A DNA stretch of 64,000 nt from Dreissena polymorpha (GCF_020536995.1 NC_068358.1:51095517-51159516); one strand, 5' to 3'. Positions 11,994-24,245 are shown, counted from the stretch's first letter. Notes: generated from the sequence alone by a model not told the origin. Numbers and translations: made by a program.

Positions 11994-12879
11994 GCCGTCT
12001 TTAGGATATAAGTATGTACCACAGTACAGCAATAACACGGCCAATCAGTGATCCTAGTTATCAGTCTTTAAATAATAAACAATAACCAGACTGGACAAAT
12101 ATATGGTAAACAACCGTTGTATACGATCTATAAAGCAACAATGTACCGTGTTGTTTCGCTGCGTCACTACATCACATGGTATCACTCTATAAACGGCTGT
12201 ATTTCGTATCGGTAAAAGAAAACTGCCTCCATATAACCGATATGTTTGTGTTCCATCGTTTTCCTTGTTCATACGAATTCCTTAGTTTGTTTATGAAATT
12301 GATACATGCATGTGTGATCTTGCTGCAGCCTATATGTTTACGTTGATGCTTATTGATCAACAAAATCTTTCTTAAAATGTTTCTTGTCTTAGTATTTATC
12401 ATCCCAGTGACGGCCGCTATGATTTCGTACGGTTTCAAAGATCTGCTTTATGGTGTCTATCGATAAACAAGAAATATGTCCGTGGGACATGGATGCCTCC
12501 TTATTGCGCCTGTGTACGAAAACTCCACTAATGCCGTACCATAGAGGTGCGCAAGGCCAAACGCTGGTTAATATGTTTGTTAAGTATCAGCCCACAATCA
12601 ACGATATTTTAAAGATACGCGCGACATTAGTAAAAAATAGCATTTTTTAAATTAAAGATATGCAAAAACAGATGATTCCCTAATTGTGTAATTGCGTAAC
12701 TGCGTAATATGGTTGTACAGTTTCAGCAGCAATACTTCGAGTAAGTTAAATCCTATTTATTTTCTCGATTGCATAGAAAGCCTTCGGCTTATTTGAAACG
12801 CTCTCGAGTCCGTTTCCTGGGAAGGCGGACACCACATACATTACGCCACGGCAACCTGAGTTACCGGGTCACCCGTTTA

Positions 12880-13400
12880 AAAAATGTTGTGTTTTTGTTT
12901 CTTAAAAAAGGGGTCATAGCTCCGTTTGTGAGAACTTTCAGCCCTCAGGCAGTAATACTTTTTGAGGTGAGCGCAACACAAATGAAAACCTAAAATAATT
13001 TCACATAAAAATGGGCCATAATTCTAGTTGAGCCGAAAACCTGCCAACGAAATATGAAGATGCACAAGTTCATGGTGATTACTAAGTTTGTAAACGTTCA
13101 GCCCTAACAGCAATACTTATTAAATACCATGCGACACAAGTTTAAAAAAATGTATTGTTTCCGAAAAAGGACCATAACTGCATTTATATCGCTTATATCT
13201 CAACCAAAATTATAATGATGAAAGCTCACGTGCTGATTGAAATGTTTGCAGGTGTTTTTCAGTGTAACACAAGTACTTTTTAAGTTACGCGCGATACAAC
13301 AAATCAGGGAAAACGGTATGACCAAAAGACGGAAGAAAGAACGGACATGGGCAAATCCATATTCAACACCCACAAAAAGTAAGGCATAACAGCTGTTTCA
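12880..13400. repeat. Degenerate tandem repeat in the receptor 5' flank
   Basis: About three diverged ~150 bp units carrying ggtcatagctcc, gggccataattc or ggaccataactg, then cagccct..cagcaatact, and ggcgcaacacaa-like words. The closing part has gacggaagaaagaacggac. This looks like a weathered satellite-bearing element lying upstream of the receptor ATG. Confidence 0.5.
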
Positions 13401-13456
13401 AATTGGTCATTGAGAATAACATTGCAATTCGTGCTCAAGCATCAATAATTCTAACA

Positions 13457-13693
13457 CGAGCTGCGTCATGCGAACATGGGCATAATGCAATGTGCGGCCG
13501 GCGTAGCACCAGCCAATCCGCGCATTCTTGCAGTCTGGTCATGATCTACCCCATCCGTTATTAATTCACGCCAGATTTATTGGTTTCATTAGCAGATTAG
13601 GAAGCACCTGACCAGACAGTGGTCATTCGCAGTCTGGCCTGAAGAGACGCTGGCTGCATGTAGTCTATGACCGTTTTCGCATGACGCGGCTCG
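13457..13693. mobile_element. Fold-back miniature element with CGAGC(T/C)GCGTCATGCGAA ends
   Basis: Begins CGAGCTGCGTCATGCGAA and ends TTCGCATGACGCGGCTCG, a clear terminal inverted repeat. Inside is a second imperfect inverted pair around GCAGTCTGG / CCAGAC. No coding capacity. It resembles a repeat I associate with Dreissena. Confidence 0.7.
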
Positions 13694-13748
13694 CATGAAA
13701 TTAATTTTGCAAATCTCTACCTTTTGAATATCTATCTCTTATTAACAT

Positions 13749-14160
13749 TTATCACATGCTATACCTTGTTTCCCATGTAATACAACCATTACATATTTTT
13801 TATATTACACATGTGTAATACAACATTGTTAAGTGTTTTCATTGGCTTAGTTTTCGTTTATTGACCAATCGCATTTTGTTATTTTGCTGAAATGACGTTG
13901 CAGCGTCAAATGACGTCACGAAATGTAAACAACATCCGGGATTTATCATTATGTTTGCGTAAATATTTATTTAATTTGCTCATTTAAAAACATGTGATAA
14001 AGAAGATCTGACACTCGTTGTCATATCATACCATTCTTTATTAAACTCGTCCAGGAAATTCGTTAGTAAGCTCTCCAAAGGCTCGCTTACTAACAAAATT
14101 CCTGAACTCGTTAAATAAAATATGGTATGATATGACAACTCGTGCCAGATCCTATATTTA
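13749..14160 (-). repeat. ~410 bp dispersed element, copy 2 (inverted)
   Basis: Reverse complement of 11455-11866 over essentially its whole length, with scattered substitutions and small gaps. Shared landmarks include CATGTAAT near one end, TGACGTCACGAAAT in the middle and the fold-back ending GGCACGAGTTGTCATAT on the opposite strand. The two copies point at each other across about 1.9 kb that contains receptor exon 1. Confidence 0.75.
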
Positions 14161-14579
14161 TCCTGTCACATGCCTTTCAATCAGCCCGATAACCAGGTAA
14201 CCTAATATCCCAAAAGATATTAGGCTAGTTGACCACGTTCCTCGAATATCCGTCAGTTGCTATCCGCGAATGCGCATGCATTTACTATTTTCTATTAATA
14301 AAATATACTTTTTTCTATTAAAAAAACCCAAATACATGTAAAAAAAACTGTTTGTTTAAACATTATTATTTAAACAGCATAATTTCGTCTTTGTGTATTG
14401 AATTAATAACGAGTAACTCGATTTCTGTGTGTTTTAACAAGATGGAAGCTAGCCTAAGCGCTTTGCCTGACGTGACGTCACAATGTTTTTTTTCGCGCGT
14501 GATGTTTACCATATTAAATATTTAAACACAAAATACTCGAAAACTAGATATTTTAGAAACATTTCAACGAATGTTGTTA

Positions 14580-14735
14580 ATGTGACAGGATAAATAGAAT
14601 AATAGGTTGGTGACGTAGCTGGAGAATGGTTATCTGGCTTGTCGGAGGATCTTATCGATAAATTCCTCCGACTTGCCAGATAATCTGAGATAACCATTCT
14701 CCATCCACGTCATCAACCTATTATTCTCTATATAA
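14580..14735. mobile_element. Hairpin element around AATAATAGGTTG
   Basis: Arms AGAATAATAGGTTG..GAGAATGGTTATCTG and CAGATAA..ATAACCATTCTC..CAACCTATTATTCT pair around a centre GTCGGAGGATCTTATCGATAA / TTCCTCCGAC. The left flank TGTGACAGGATAAATA is also found bordering the 13749-14160 element. Confidence 0.6.
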
Positions 14736-15206
14736 CCGTTGTTTATTTTTGGTGTTTTCACTACATATCTCTTAGTTTAAGTGCAGATTCGTTCATACTT
14801 TAAAGTGATATTATGGGCATTTTGCACTGTTGAATTGAGCTGAAAAGAATTAACAGGTCAAAGAGTTAGTTAATTATCTGCAACTCATCTTGCTACCAGT
14901 TGTTTATAAAAATATATTTTATATTCGATATTTTTACGTGACCCACCCAGTCCTGTAAGCCGAAATGATCCGTAACACAAAATTGTGTCTGTGTGTCGTA
15001 TGAACGAATCTGCACTAAAACTAAATTAGATTAATTAAATTTAGGTTCAAATCGTACATGCATGAGCAGTTGTCAAATGAAAGTACGGTTGATATTCAAA
15101 TGCATTATTTTCTCTTTCCAGGATATTGTTTTAGTATGTTGATGCTGCATTTACAAATATAAGTGTATATGAAGTGAAAAAACCAAAAATAAACAACGGT
15201 TGCGAT
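14731..15206. mobile_element. ~475 bp inverted-repeat element with nested arms
   Basis: Outer arms ACCGTTGTTTATTTTTGGT (14733) and ACCAAAAATAAACAACGGT (ending about 15200) are inverted. A second inner pair is GTGCAGATTCGTTCATAC (about 14781) and GTATGAACGAATCTGCAC (about 14998). No open frame. Likely a non-autonomous DNA element. Confidence 0.6.
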
Positions 15207-15663
15207 AGACACCTGTAAACTGTTAAATGCCCATACTATCAGTTTAATTGAACAAACAATATTTTTAGAAGAACGTCAACGTGCGAGAAACGTCTGAAAG
15301 AAAATACAGAACAGACACGGCATTTGTTCTTGGCCGTTGATCATATTGAAAAGACATGAAATTAATAACGGCGTTGTATGATCATGTCTCGTGTTTGATC
15401 GGCGCTCTCTCATTATTGACATAGAGTTGCTGATCAAATAAGGTAGCGTCATATACCACAAATACACGATATAATAAAGAAACCCATTAAGTGAAAAACG
15501 AGTAGCTGAAATCAGGCTGTAAGAATAAAATTTTGTCGAATATTGCCATTTTATTTTATTAAATGATAGGTGTTTTGTTTAAGACATTCTCCACAAATAT
15601 TGTAATATAATTCCATGTGTATTATATATAAGCCTCGACATGGCAAAACGGGGTCTAAGCCAG

Positions 15664-15866
15664 TGCGTCAAGTGCAGTCCCATGTTAGCCCGTCCGTGCA
15701 GATTGCATCGGCTAATCATGGACGACACTTTCCACCTTGACTAGATTTTCGTTAAGAAAAGACCGCCTTTAAACAAAAATTCCACGAAAGCGGACGTGTT
15801 GTCCACTATTAGCATGTGCGGACTTTACAGGCTAATTTGGGACGCCCTTTTTGATTCGCACGTGTA
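15664..15866. mobile_element. Diverged copy of the GCCTGTGC fold-back family
   Basis: Aligns by eye to the 15991-16239 copy: ggctaatcatggacgacactttcc, a gattttcgttaagaaaagac core, and gcatgtgcggactttacaggctaatttgggacg. Many substitutions indicate an older insertion. Confidence 0.55.
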
Positions 15867-15990
15867 TTAAGCAGTTATCATAGTGCTAATAAAAACAATA
15901 TGTTTAAACATAATTTGTATAGCGAAAAAAAACTCGTTCAACTCATTCGAACGCGTGTTGGTGAAAAATAATCAGACTCATAAGAGTCGC

Positions 15991-16239
15991 GTTCTGAGAA
16001 AACTGGGCATAATGCATGTGCGTAAAGTGTCTTCCTAGATAAGCCTGTACAGTCCGCACAGGCTAAACAGGGACGACACGTTCCGCCTAAATTGGATGTT
16101 TGCTAAGAAGAGACTTCATTTGAACGAAAAATGTCATAAAAGCGGAAAGTGTCGTCCCTGATTAGCCTGTGCGGACTGCACAGGCTAATTTGGGACGACA
16201 CTTTACGCACATGCATTATGCCCAGTTTTCTCAGAAAAC
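15991..16239. mobile_element. Full-length ~249 bp fold-back miniature element
   Basis: Starts GTTCTGAGAAAACTGGGCAT and ends with the inverse, GCCCAGTTTTCTCAGAA. The arms are about 80 bp and each contains its own palindrome, ATTAGCCTGTGC..GCACAGGCTAAT (diverged in the left arm). The single-copy centre is aagaagagacttcatttgaacgaaaaatgtc. No coding capacity. Other copies lie at 5586-5775, 15664-15866 and 16452-16526. Confidence 0.78.
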
Positions 16240-16451
16240 GACACATAATAAATACGCGTAGAGCATAACAACGTATCTATCTGACGAAATATGCAGGCAA
16301 CCGTACTATATGTTTATAAAATAGAGTTATTAGGCATAATTGATTGTGTTGTGGTAAACATGTGATCTTGTTGTTGATAATCGATATGTTCACGATCATT
16401 CAGTATACATCCATATTATAAATGGGCCGTGCTCAGTGAAAAAGGGGGTTT

Positions 16452-16526
16452 CATACATGTGCGTAAAGTTTCGTCCCGGATTAGCCTGTGCAGTCCGCAC
16501 AGGCTAATCAAGGACGGCACTTTCCT
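16452..16526. mobile_element. Left-arm fragment of the same fold-back family
   Basis: Contains catgtgcgtaaagtttcgtc, the palindrome around GCCTGTGCAGTCCGCACAGGC and the start of the ggacggcactttcc core, then sequence similarity stops. Confidence 0.65.
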
Positions 16527-16539
16527 CTTCTATGATATT

Positions 16540-17835
16540 TCCAGAAATGACAAAATACAATAAATCAATCCCGAATAGCCTGTACGTTTTGGCTGTACTT
16601 GGAATGAGGCACCTGGATGATTGGCACAACATTGTTCTTGTGGCAGCAGCGCTTCATTAGCAGAGTAACGACTACATGCCTCTCGAGAAATGTAACTGTG
16701 TTTACACTTGTGATGGTTCGCTGTGCATTTGTTTTTCACGCAAATATGAAACCAATTAGTAAACGTAATTGGATTTAGGTTTTGTTAATTTGACCCACTC
16801 GAGTATCGTCTTCCATTACGAGTACCTATTTATTCTGCCCGAGTAAATTTCTGTTTATGCATTACTGTAACCATCATAAAATGACCCATATTAATATAAG
16901 GAAAAATACCATCATCATAAAATAATATCTTAAATATGTAATTGCCGATGTTGTCTCAAAACCACTGCTTTGAATTGATCGATGGGCAAATCAGAAATTT
17001 AAACAATGCAAATGTACAACTCTATGGAATTAATATCATATTGCTGTTTTGTTTCGGATAAGATAATTACATGATATCAAGCGTTCTCCATTTCCAGCGC
17101 ACATTTCATTTGCATAATAGATCACTTGTGGAATCAGGTCAAAGAAACCCGAGATGAACGAATATCATGAAGACGTGTTTGCTTTTTACTTTTTCAAACA
17201 TAATGCGAAATGATATTGTTAATATGCAGACTATTTGGTTTCTTAGAACATTTTGTAACACGAACATTTTATATGCATTAAACATTGTGTTCTTCTCTTC
17301 TTTGTGAATCTTAATTGCGCAGCTTTATATCAACATGCAGTACGAGTGTACGCTGTCGTAAGTCAACACTAAAATGATGATAAACCTGTCCCTCAATCTC
17401 AGTTTGTAATCTGTGTATATGTTATTTACAATAATTTAAACACTCTCAACATTAATATCATATTATTTGAACGAAGTGTATCACTACAGAAAATTTGCTT
17501 GAACGGCAACTTAAGCGTAAAAAGTAAGGGTTTAGCTAATCTATATTATTCTAATCTTAAGTTTCCTTAATAGCTTAGAACGCTAATATGCAGTGTTTAA
17601 GTTCATAAAAAAAACAAAAATGCACTTTCAGTAAAGTAAATTTAACACAAACAATTAAATATGTTATACCAGCTTGGCTGTGAGATTTGTCTTAATATAA
17701 CATGTCTATAACTTACATTTGCGTGCATAGCCATGGGCAACTTCGTCTAAATGGCCAACAGTCAAATTAAATAAATATATATTTTATAATTGTATTATGT
17801 ATCAATGAAATGTCGTTCTGCCATGTTTAACTACT
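16540..17835. other. AT-rich spacer, no gene seen
   Basis: No family-like frame, splice-flanked exon or repeat recognised in about 1.3 kb. Confidence 0.5.
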
Positions 17836-17839
17836 TTAG

Positions 17840-18750
17840 AATCAAAAGCATTCGAAAGTATCTTACAAGACAGTCCGCAGAAATTCTCATTGTCTCCCTT
17901 GTTCTATCACACCTTGGCTATTGTAACGTAATTCTGTAAGGTGTGGCAGAGTGCGAAATCAACAAAATGCAACGAATTCAGAATATGTGCGCCAAATTGG
18001 TTTTACAACGAAGCAAGTTTGACAGTTCGAAACAAGCGTTATATGAGTTGCACTGGTTGCCGATCAAAGCAAGGTTACTATTCAAACTACTTACATTCAT
18101 GTACAAGTGCTCAAATGATGAGGCCCCGACTTACCTCACTGAACTGCTCACGAAACATACTCCAAATAGTCAAGGTCTGCGGTCATGCGGCTCTAACATG
18201 AACCCATATGACGTTCCGTTCAATAAGCGAAAGACATTCAGTGACAGGAGCTTCAGTACCGCTGGGCCGAGACTTTGGAATTCCTTGCCTCAGGATCTTA
18301 GACAATCGAATTCTTTACAATCTTTTAAGAAGAATTTAAAAACTTACCTTTTTCGTGATTTTTATGCATTTTTCCTGAGATTATGTATTTTAATCGAAAT
18401 ACCGTATGTGGATCAATGTTTTAAATAACCACGAATTTATCTCTTTTACCAGGTTAATCATTGATTATTATTTATAAATTGTTTAACTTGCTTTATTTTC
18501 AGCTTATTGTAAAACGCCATAATTGAATACTTTTACCAGGTGTATCATTGGTTTATTATTTATATATTGTTTAACTCGTTTTATTTTCAGCTTTTTGTTA
18601 AACGCCATTGAATACTTTTACCAGGTTTATCATTGGTTTATTATTTATATATTGTTTTACTTGTTTTATTTTCAGCTTATTGTAAAACGCCATTGAATAT
18701 GTATTTTCATAGTAATTGGCTTGTAAGCAAATAAACAATACAAGTTTCAA
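17840..18750 (+). mobile_element. 3' fragment of an L2/CR1-like LINE
   Basis: The frame from about 17850 to 18428 codes the end of a LINE reverse transcriptase polyprotein: SAEILIVSLVLSHLGYCN, one in-frame stop (the TAA before GVAECEINK), then MQRIQNMCAKLVL, ALYELHWLPIKARLLFKLL, TYLTELL and the tail RSFSTAGPRLWNSLPQDLR. The LHWLP, PxYL and LWNSLP words are hallmarks of the C-terminus in L2/CR1-type non-LTR elements. The endonuclease and the RT catalytic motifs are missing, so it is 5'-truncated. After the stop codon at 18428 come three ~90 bp tandem units (18450-18700) and a tail with caagtttcaagttt. Confidence 0.85.
18450..18700 (+). repeat. Three ~90 bp tandem units in the LINE 3' tail
   Basis: Each unit contains tttaccaggt, atcattg, ttattatttat, ttgtttaac, ttttattttcagctt and gtaaaacgccat. 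The units are close but not identical. They follow the end of the LINE coding frame directly. Confidence 0.7.
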
Positions 18751-18925
18751 GTTTCATAATTATATATATTATTTGCAATAAAGTAAGTTTGTGGTCAATG
18801 TTTAAACAAGGTATGGGATACAACAGTAGCAAGTCAATAATTTGCTAACAACTGTCTGGTTACCTCCCTTAGCAAACAAACAACTGATCACAGGGATCAC
18901 ATGTGTTGATGATAATGTAAAGTGT

Positions 18926-19080
18926 CAATCTCTTGCACGACGGTTACATTACATTCACCTCTGTGTTGGGCTCAGAACGGACTATTGTTATGAAAGCGTC
19001 TCATTCATGTCATGATCATACCAAGCGTTCATCATTGAGGTTACAGTATCCTAAACAATCTCTTGCACGACGGTTACATT
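18926..19080. repeat. 25 bp direct repeat, 130 bp apart
   Basis: The 25-mer beginning caatctcttgcacgacgg occurs at 18926-18950 and again, unchanged, at 19056-19080. The sequence between is not repeated. Likely a remnant of a local duplication or an element border. Confidence 0.6.
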
Positions 19081-19119
19081 CCATTCACTGCATTAAAGAA
19101 AACCATCTCATACCATGAT

Positions 19120-21000
19120 ATCTTATATCAGTTTTAATTCATTATTATAAAATTGATATAGTTTCTTATGTCCAATTGTTGACATTTGTAAAGTGCGTGA
19201 AATGATTCCATCTGCGTAAATGGGCAATAAAATAGTTCCAAAGAGTTGCATTAAAACTCGCAAGTTTTTGCACGATTTATCGTACATTTAAAAGTCATAT
19301 TTCTTAATTTAATGCATGCGATCTTAAATATCCAATCAAATATACATTGAATGCGTTTGTTCGGTTTTAGCTATTTTATAGACAAAATGGCGTGGTGAGC
19401 CTTTCGCAGAGTTGTATGTGAGAGCGAGGAACGACAACTCTGCGCGGAGATTGGTAAAGTGTATGATATGAATAGATCGATAAAATGGTTTCAATATTAG
19501 CAATAAGCATTTAAAACATCAATTTATTTATTTCGAACAAAAACTTATATGTAAGTTTTGTTTACATGACGTGAAATTTCATGAACTAATAAACTTTGAA
19601 TTAGAAATTCCCAACGATTCCATTCATGTCCAACCGTATAACATTTTGTTTACAGATTCCCTAGTAAAGCATCATTAGGGAGTATTCTTTTTATGCAACT
19701 GGTTCAAACTAAAACAGTGACCTTTTCAAGGGATGACCGGATACCTTTTTAGTAGGGTGACATTCAGCGCTTTTAGAAACAGGGACCTGGACACCATGTT
19801 GCATCAAGCCATGTTATATACCAAAATGATCGGGATACCTTGAAGTTTATCAGACCACCGGCATAAATTGGCATAAATCGTGGCGAGCTGAGAAATCCAA
19901 GATGGCGCCCAAGATGGCAGCCATTTCCTTTAATTATGGGTAATGATAAGAAGATGGTCATATTTTTTTCACGTACATTTGATTTAATTAAATTGCTTGT
20001 GAATATTGTTCATGTATTGAAAACTCAAGAATATAATGCATGAAGGTTGTCACTGAATGTCAGGGTCTAGGCCATATGTAAGGTCAAAGGTAAAAAATAA
20101 TGAAAAATACCATTAATTCCATGTATCTTTCTGTTTGTTTTGAATTTAGTTGATAATACTTAACCAGATTATATTTCAAAGTGAACTTAAATAACTTCCC
20201 TCTAATACCATGAATAGATTTTGCAGTTATGTTGCTATGGACACCTGTACAATAACTTCCAATATGGCCGCCAGGCATACAGGACAGTGTGAAAAATACA
20301 ACAAAAACATGATTACTTGATAAGAATTGACAAATATTTTATTCTGATTGATAATAAATAGTTTGCATGTACCTGTATTTAAGACATTTGTTAAATTCAC
20401 CCTTAATCGACATTTCATATCCATATTTACATGAATTTATTGTTAACTATACAATAAAACTACACATTTATTATTCAACAATGCAGTTTTGGTTTTAGGT
20501 CAGGTATAAAAAACTTCGTGTCACACTTGTATCTTAAATTGATAGCTTGTAATTTGGTTTAATATTTTAACCAAACATTTTATACATATCGAACAAAAAA
20601 TGCGTAAGCAGGTATATTACAAATAAGCAATGTAGATGTGGTGTGGTGATGCCACACATAAACAGTTTTCAACAACGTGACATACTAAGTATTTTGAAAT
20701 AGTCTCAGTACCAAATAGGTCACATCCCAATACTACAGTTATCATGATATTCAATATTATTATTAAATCTGGTCATGCATGAATATTTAACACTGAGAAG
20801 ATTTCAATATAATCATACAATATCTCTGGTTTAATGTCAATTGAACATAGATAATACACCACCATCAACAACAGATTACATGCATATTCTATAGCGGTTT
20901 GAAATATCAAAGCTATGTCATAAAGAAATAAACCAACGACTTGGGGAAATTATATAAAGGGCAATATAATCATCATTGTAATTCAATAATGTTTAAACAT
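19120..21000. other. Spacer without recognised genes
   Basis: About 1.9 kb of AT-rich DNA. A 10 bp stem (gcagagttgt / acaactctgc, 19406-19443) and stretches with aagatggcgcccaagatggc and aatatggccgccagg suggest old repeat material. The frames here are short and unmatched. Confidence 0.45.
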
Positions 21001-21002
21001 TT

Positions 21003-21490
21003 TCACATTTCTTCTGAACCCTCCAACTCTACTGTTGCAAGTATTGAAAACAAGTTACGACATAAACTTTCATCGGCATTGGATCCCTTGCATCCACATA
21101 CCTAAGTGCATGGCTGCTCATTGGAACAACATACACACTCAGCGTCACATGAATTTGTACAACAGCATACAAGATCGCTCATAAGCTCTGGGGCAGCTGC
21201 AGCTTGTGTCATCATCTGGGGGACATACAGACTAGACTCTGTATTCACTGTGTAGCCGAAATCTACAGGATCAGGTAATGATGTAGGTGATAGAGCGCTC
21301 CTCCAGATCAACAGCTGATATATATATCGCAATAAGTGAAGCATGAGACTGTCATCTGTGGGGGGCAATTTCCTAGGTTTCATCTTTTCTTTAGACTTGA
21401 CAATACTGGTGCGCAATGCATTTAGTGAGACACAGTCGTTGTGACCATAAAGCATCCCAACAAAAGCTGTAGCCGCAACTTAGGTTCTTG
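21003..21490 (-). pseudogene. C-terminal part: conserved helix and cysteine-rich tail
   Basis: Frame starting near 21455 reads ALRTSIVKSKEKMKPRKLPP, LIWRSALSPTSLPDPVDFGY and a tail LVCCCTNSCDAECVCC..CT, then a stop codon followed in frame by VCGCKGSNADESLCRN. The regular cysteines suggest a zinc-binding tail. It follows the nuclease-like domain after a frame change. Confidence 0.6.
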
Positions 21491-22435
21491 GTAATAAGGC
21501 TTGGCTGTGTTCCGAGCTCTGCAAGATCAGAAAGTTGGCCAGCTGATTTAACACAAACTTGAAAAACTCGCTTCTTTTCAATGCCGTAAAAGGAAGAACA
21601 TGTGTCACAACCAGTAACACAATAAACTGGCAGCAAAATACTTCTCTGATCAGGCTGAAGAGCATTGAAGACAGAATGAACGAGTATATATCTGGTGCGG
21701 TCTGAGTATAAACGTATTCTTCCAGTTTTGAAGTATAACTTTTCAACAGCAAACTCCTTGAAATGGTGTAACAGCAGAACAAAGACGTCTGTGTCTGGGC
21801 TTACAACCACTACAGTCCTTGCATTAGAACCTGATGAATAGGCGACGTGAAGCAACATACTGTAATCTGCTTCTTCTTGCTCGGAGTAAAAACTCGGAAA
21901 AAATGACACGCATGTATTGGTAACGTTCAATGCCTTTTGTCCCATGCCACCAGCAACAAACTCTTTTTGGTTTTCGTCAAGCAGGTCATGACAGTGAAGA
22001 GTCAAGTACTCTGTGTACAGTTTGGTCAACTGGCTTTTGCTTCTGCTGCTTGTCAATACTCGTTTCCAGTCCCTGATCTGCATCTGATTGTTAATGCATG
22101 TAACAACTAATTCACCAACTGGAGTATCCCCTCTATTATGTCTTGTGTGTGATTTAAGGCTATTCGGCAAATACCTGTCTAAGATAACGTGTACTTGTTG
22201 AACTCCACGGCTACAAGACAAAACGTACTTCCAAAAATTGGAAGCCATGTGTTCATATGTTGTCTTTCCACTGGAAGGAGGCTTTTAAATCTGAATGATC
22301 GCCATACCATCATAAACGATACAATCTGCATCACCAGTTGTACTGCTGTCAGGATTTTCATTTGCAAGACATTCCAATTTTTCGAGAAAACCTGACTTTT
22401 TCGTCATCATCATGCATCCTTCATCAGTAAAAGGC
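21490..22435 (-). pseudogene. FEN1/XPG-like (PIN-fold) nuclease domain fragment
   Basis: The main open segment (22248-21391) carries EEADYSMLLHVAYSSGSNAR, VVVVSPDTDVFVLLLHHF and VTGCDTCSSFYGIEKKRVF; an upstream segment in the same frame, before one stop, has CIVYDGMAIIQ. These line up in order with the acidic residues of FEN1/XPG nucleases: an early D, the E-x-E/D pair, the SxDxD pair, and GCD-x-x-x-x-GI. Known for the family: such acidic clusters bind two metals and cut branched DNA. Inferred: this domain once had that activity; the specific substrate is unknown. Confidence 0.65.
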
Positions 22436-23269
22436 TTAATGGGACTGGTGCATTCTCGAAAGATAGAACTCGCTGCAATGGCATTTTGTTGTAAGAATTT
22501 ACTGCCAGTAGACGCTCGTACATTTCCCCTTCGTTCATATATATTGATTTAGATCTTGTGCGAACTTCTTGTTTTGAGGATGCCATTGTTCGAACCTCGG
22601 AACGAGGTAATGGGTCAAAGAATTGTTTCTTTGTTGACTCTTCTTGTGATATGAACCTCTCAATGACGAAAGTCTCAAGTAACACTTTCCCAATTTCGTG
22701 GCAGTTTAGTAGACTTGAAGCAACGTCTTGTGTAGGTTCAACACCTGTAGCCATATTCACCAGTTTTTCTGGGGGTGAAAAAAGATAAAATGGGTCAATG
22801 AAAATTTCGTTTTCATACAAGGACAGCATCTGCTTCACAGCATTATTGTATTATTTAGTGTGGTATTCAGTGTTGATAGGGTGTTTTTCTGAAACAACCC
22901 TTTCAGAATTTGCAAAAGACATGGCATACTTTGCAGTTTTAGGTCGAGATAAAAGCCATCGAGCTAAGGTGCGGTCATTATGCGTCAATCAATTATCCCT
23001 CCTGCAGACTTTAAGGCTTTATTTTCAGTTACCTCTAGGATATAGTCCATCCATACTGCATTAAACAAACCTTTTGTTAATTTGGCTACAAACTGTCCTT
23101 CGGCAAAGTTCTCTATCAGCTGCTCAGGCAGACGATTCATCTTGAACTGCACGTACGTCATAAATCTGCAATAGGTGGTTCGGTTTGAGGCAAACAAGAA
23201 AGGAAGTAGCATTTTTTGGCAGTCTGGTATGAATCCCAAATTCCATGTCATGAGTTGACCGTTTACCAC
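22410..23269 (-). pseudogene. Conserved middle domain fragment of the same gene
   Basis: Segments read FASNRTTYCRFMTYVQFKMN, LPEQLIENFAEGQFVAKLTK, LFNAVWMDYILEVTENKALK, SAGGI, then after a break LARWLLSRPKTAKYAMSF, and finally LYENEIFIDPFYLFSPPEKL with a long helical stretch to 22410. The order matches what I recall of the uncharacterised family (nYaRylp, eF..G.F.vq, D..iE.tvN, GGi). No catalytic motif is evident. Confidence 0.6.
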
Positions 23270-23425
23270 TTAATGTGTTTTCACAATGGTCCCAGTTATC
23301 TGCTGCAGCGAGTATTAGGTCATCTCTAGGTCGTCAATGTTCAGGCGAGTTTAAGGCCAAATTCGGTGGGACTACGCCTCCTAAAACAGAATGATAATTG
23401 TCTGTTTTATGTCTATACTTGAAAG

Positions 23426-24045
23426 AACAAGAGATGTGTTCGTCAGAAACACAATTCCCCCTACTGGGCCGCTTATTTTTTTTGAACTTTGACCTTAAAG
23501 GATGACCTTGACCTTGAACTTCCACCAATCAAAATGTGCAGCTTCATGAGAACACCGCTTTGAATTTGTTTGACCTTTGACTTTGAAGGATGACCTTGAC
23601 CTTGAACTTCCACCACTCAAAATGTGCAGCATCACGAGAACGCCGCTTTGAATTTTTTTTTGACCTTAAAGGATGACCTTGACCTTGAACTTCCACTACT
23701 CAAAATGTGCAACCCCATAAGATACACGTGCATGTCAAATATCAAGTTGCTATCTTCAATATTGAAAGAGTTATGGCCAATGTTAAAGTTTTCTGACGGA
23801 CAGACGCCATATATTTGACATTTGACCTTGAAAGATGACCTTGACCTTCATCTTTCACCACTCAAAATGTTCAGCTCTATGAGATACATGCATGCCAAAT
23901 ATCAAGCTGCTATCTTCAATAGTGAAAAAGTTATGGCCAATGTTAATTTTTTTTTCGGACGGACGGACAGACGGACGTACTAACTGATATACTGACTGAC
24001 GGACAGTTCAACTGCTATATACCATCCTACCGGGGGCATAAAAAT
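23426..24045 (+). mobile_element. Satellite-bearing element inserted in the decayed gene
   Basis: Opens AACAAGAGATGTGTTCGTC and closes CCGGGGGCATAAAAATA. Units of about 85-90 bp centred on ggatgaccttgaccttgaac and ctcaaaatgtgcagc recur at about 23485, 23573, 23656 and 23820. Then atggccaatgttaa precedes a ggacggacggacagacgg run. It sits inside what was probably an intron of the 21003-25676 gene. Confidence 0.65.
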
Positions 24046-24245
24046 AGATTCTGAAAAAACAACGAGACTTTGAACAATTTTAAGTCAAAAGAAAAAGTAC
24101 AAATTATATAGCAAGATTGAATATTATTGAATTTCGAACGGTATTGTATTTATTGTATTGTACCTTTTTCCCTTTTCAACAAAAACCTGATTGTTTTTTG
24201 TTGTTATAATTTTGAAATCAATTCAAAAAGAAAATGCCTCATACC

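Noticed and set aside
17941-18201. Alternative 86-codon frame overlapping the LINE fragment
   Set aside because: It is a shadow of the reverse transcriptase C-terminal frame at 17943-18428.
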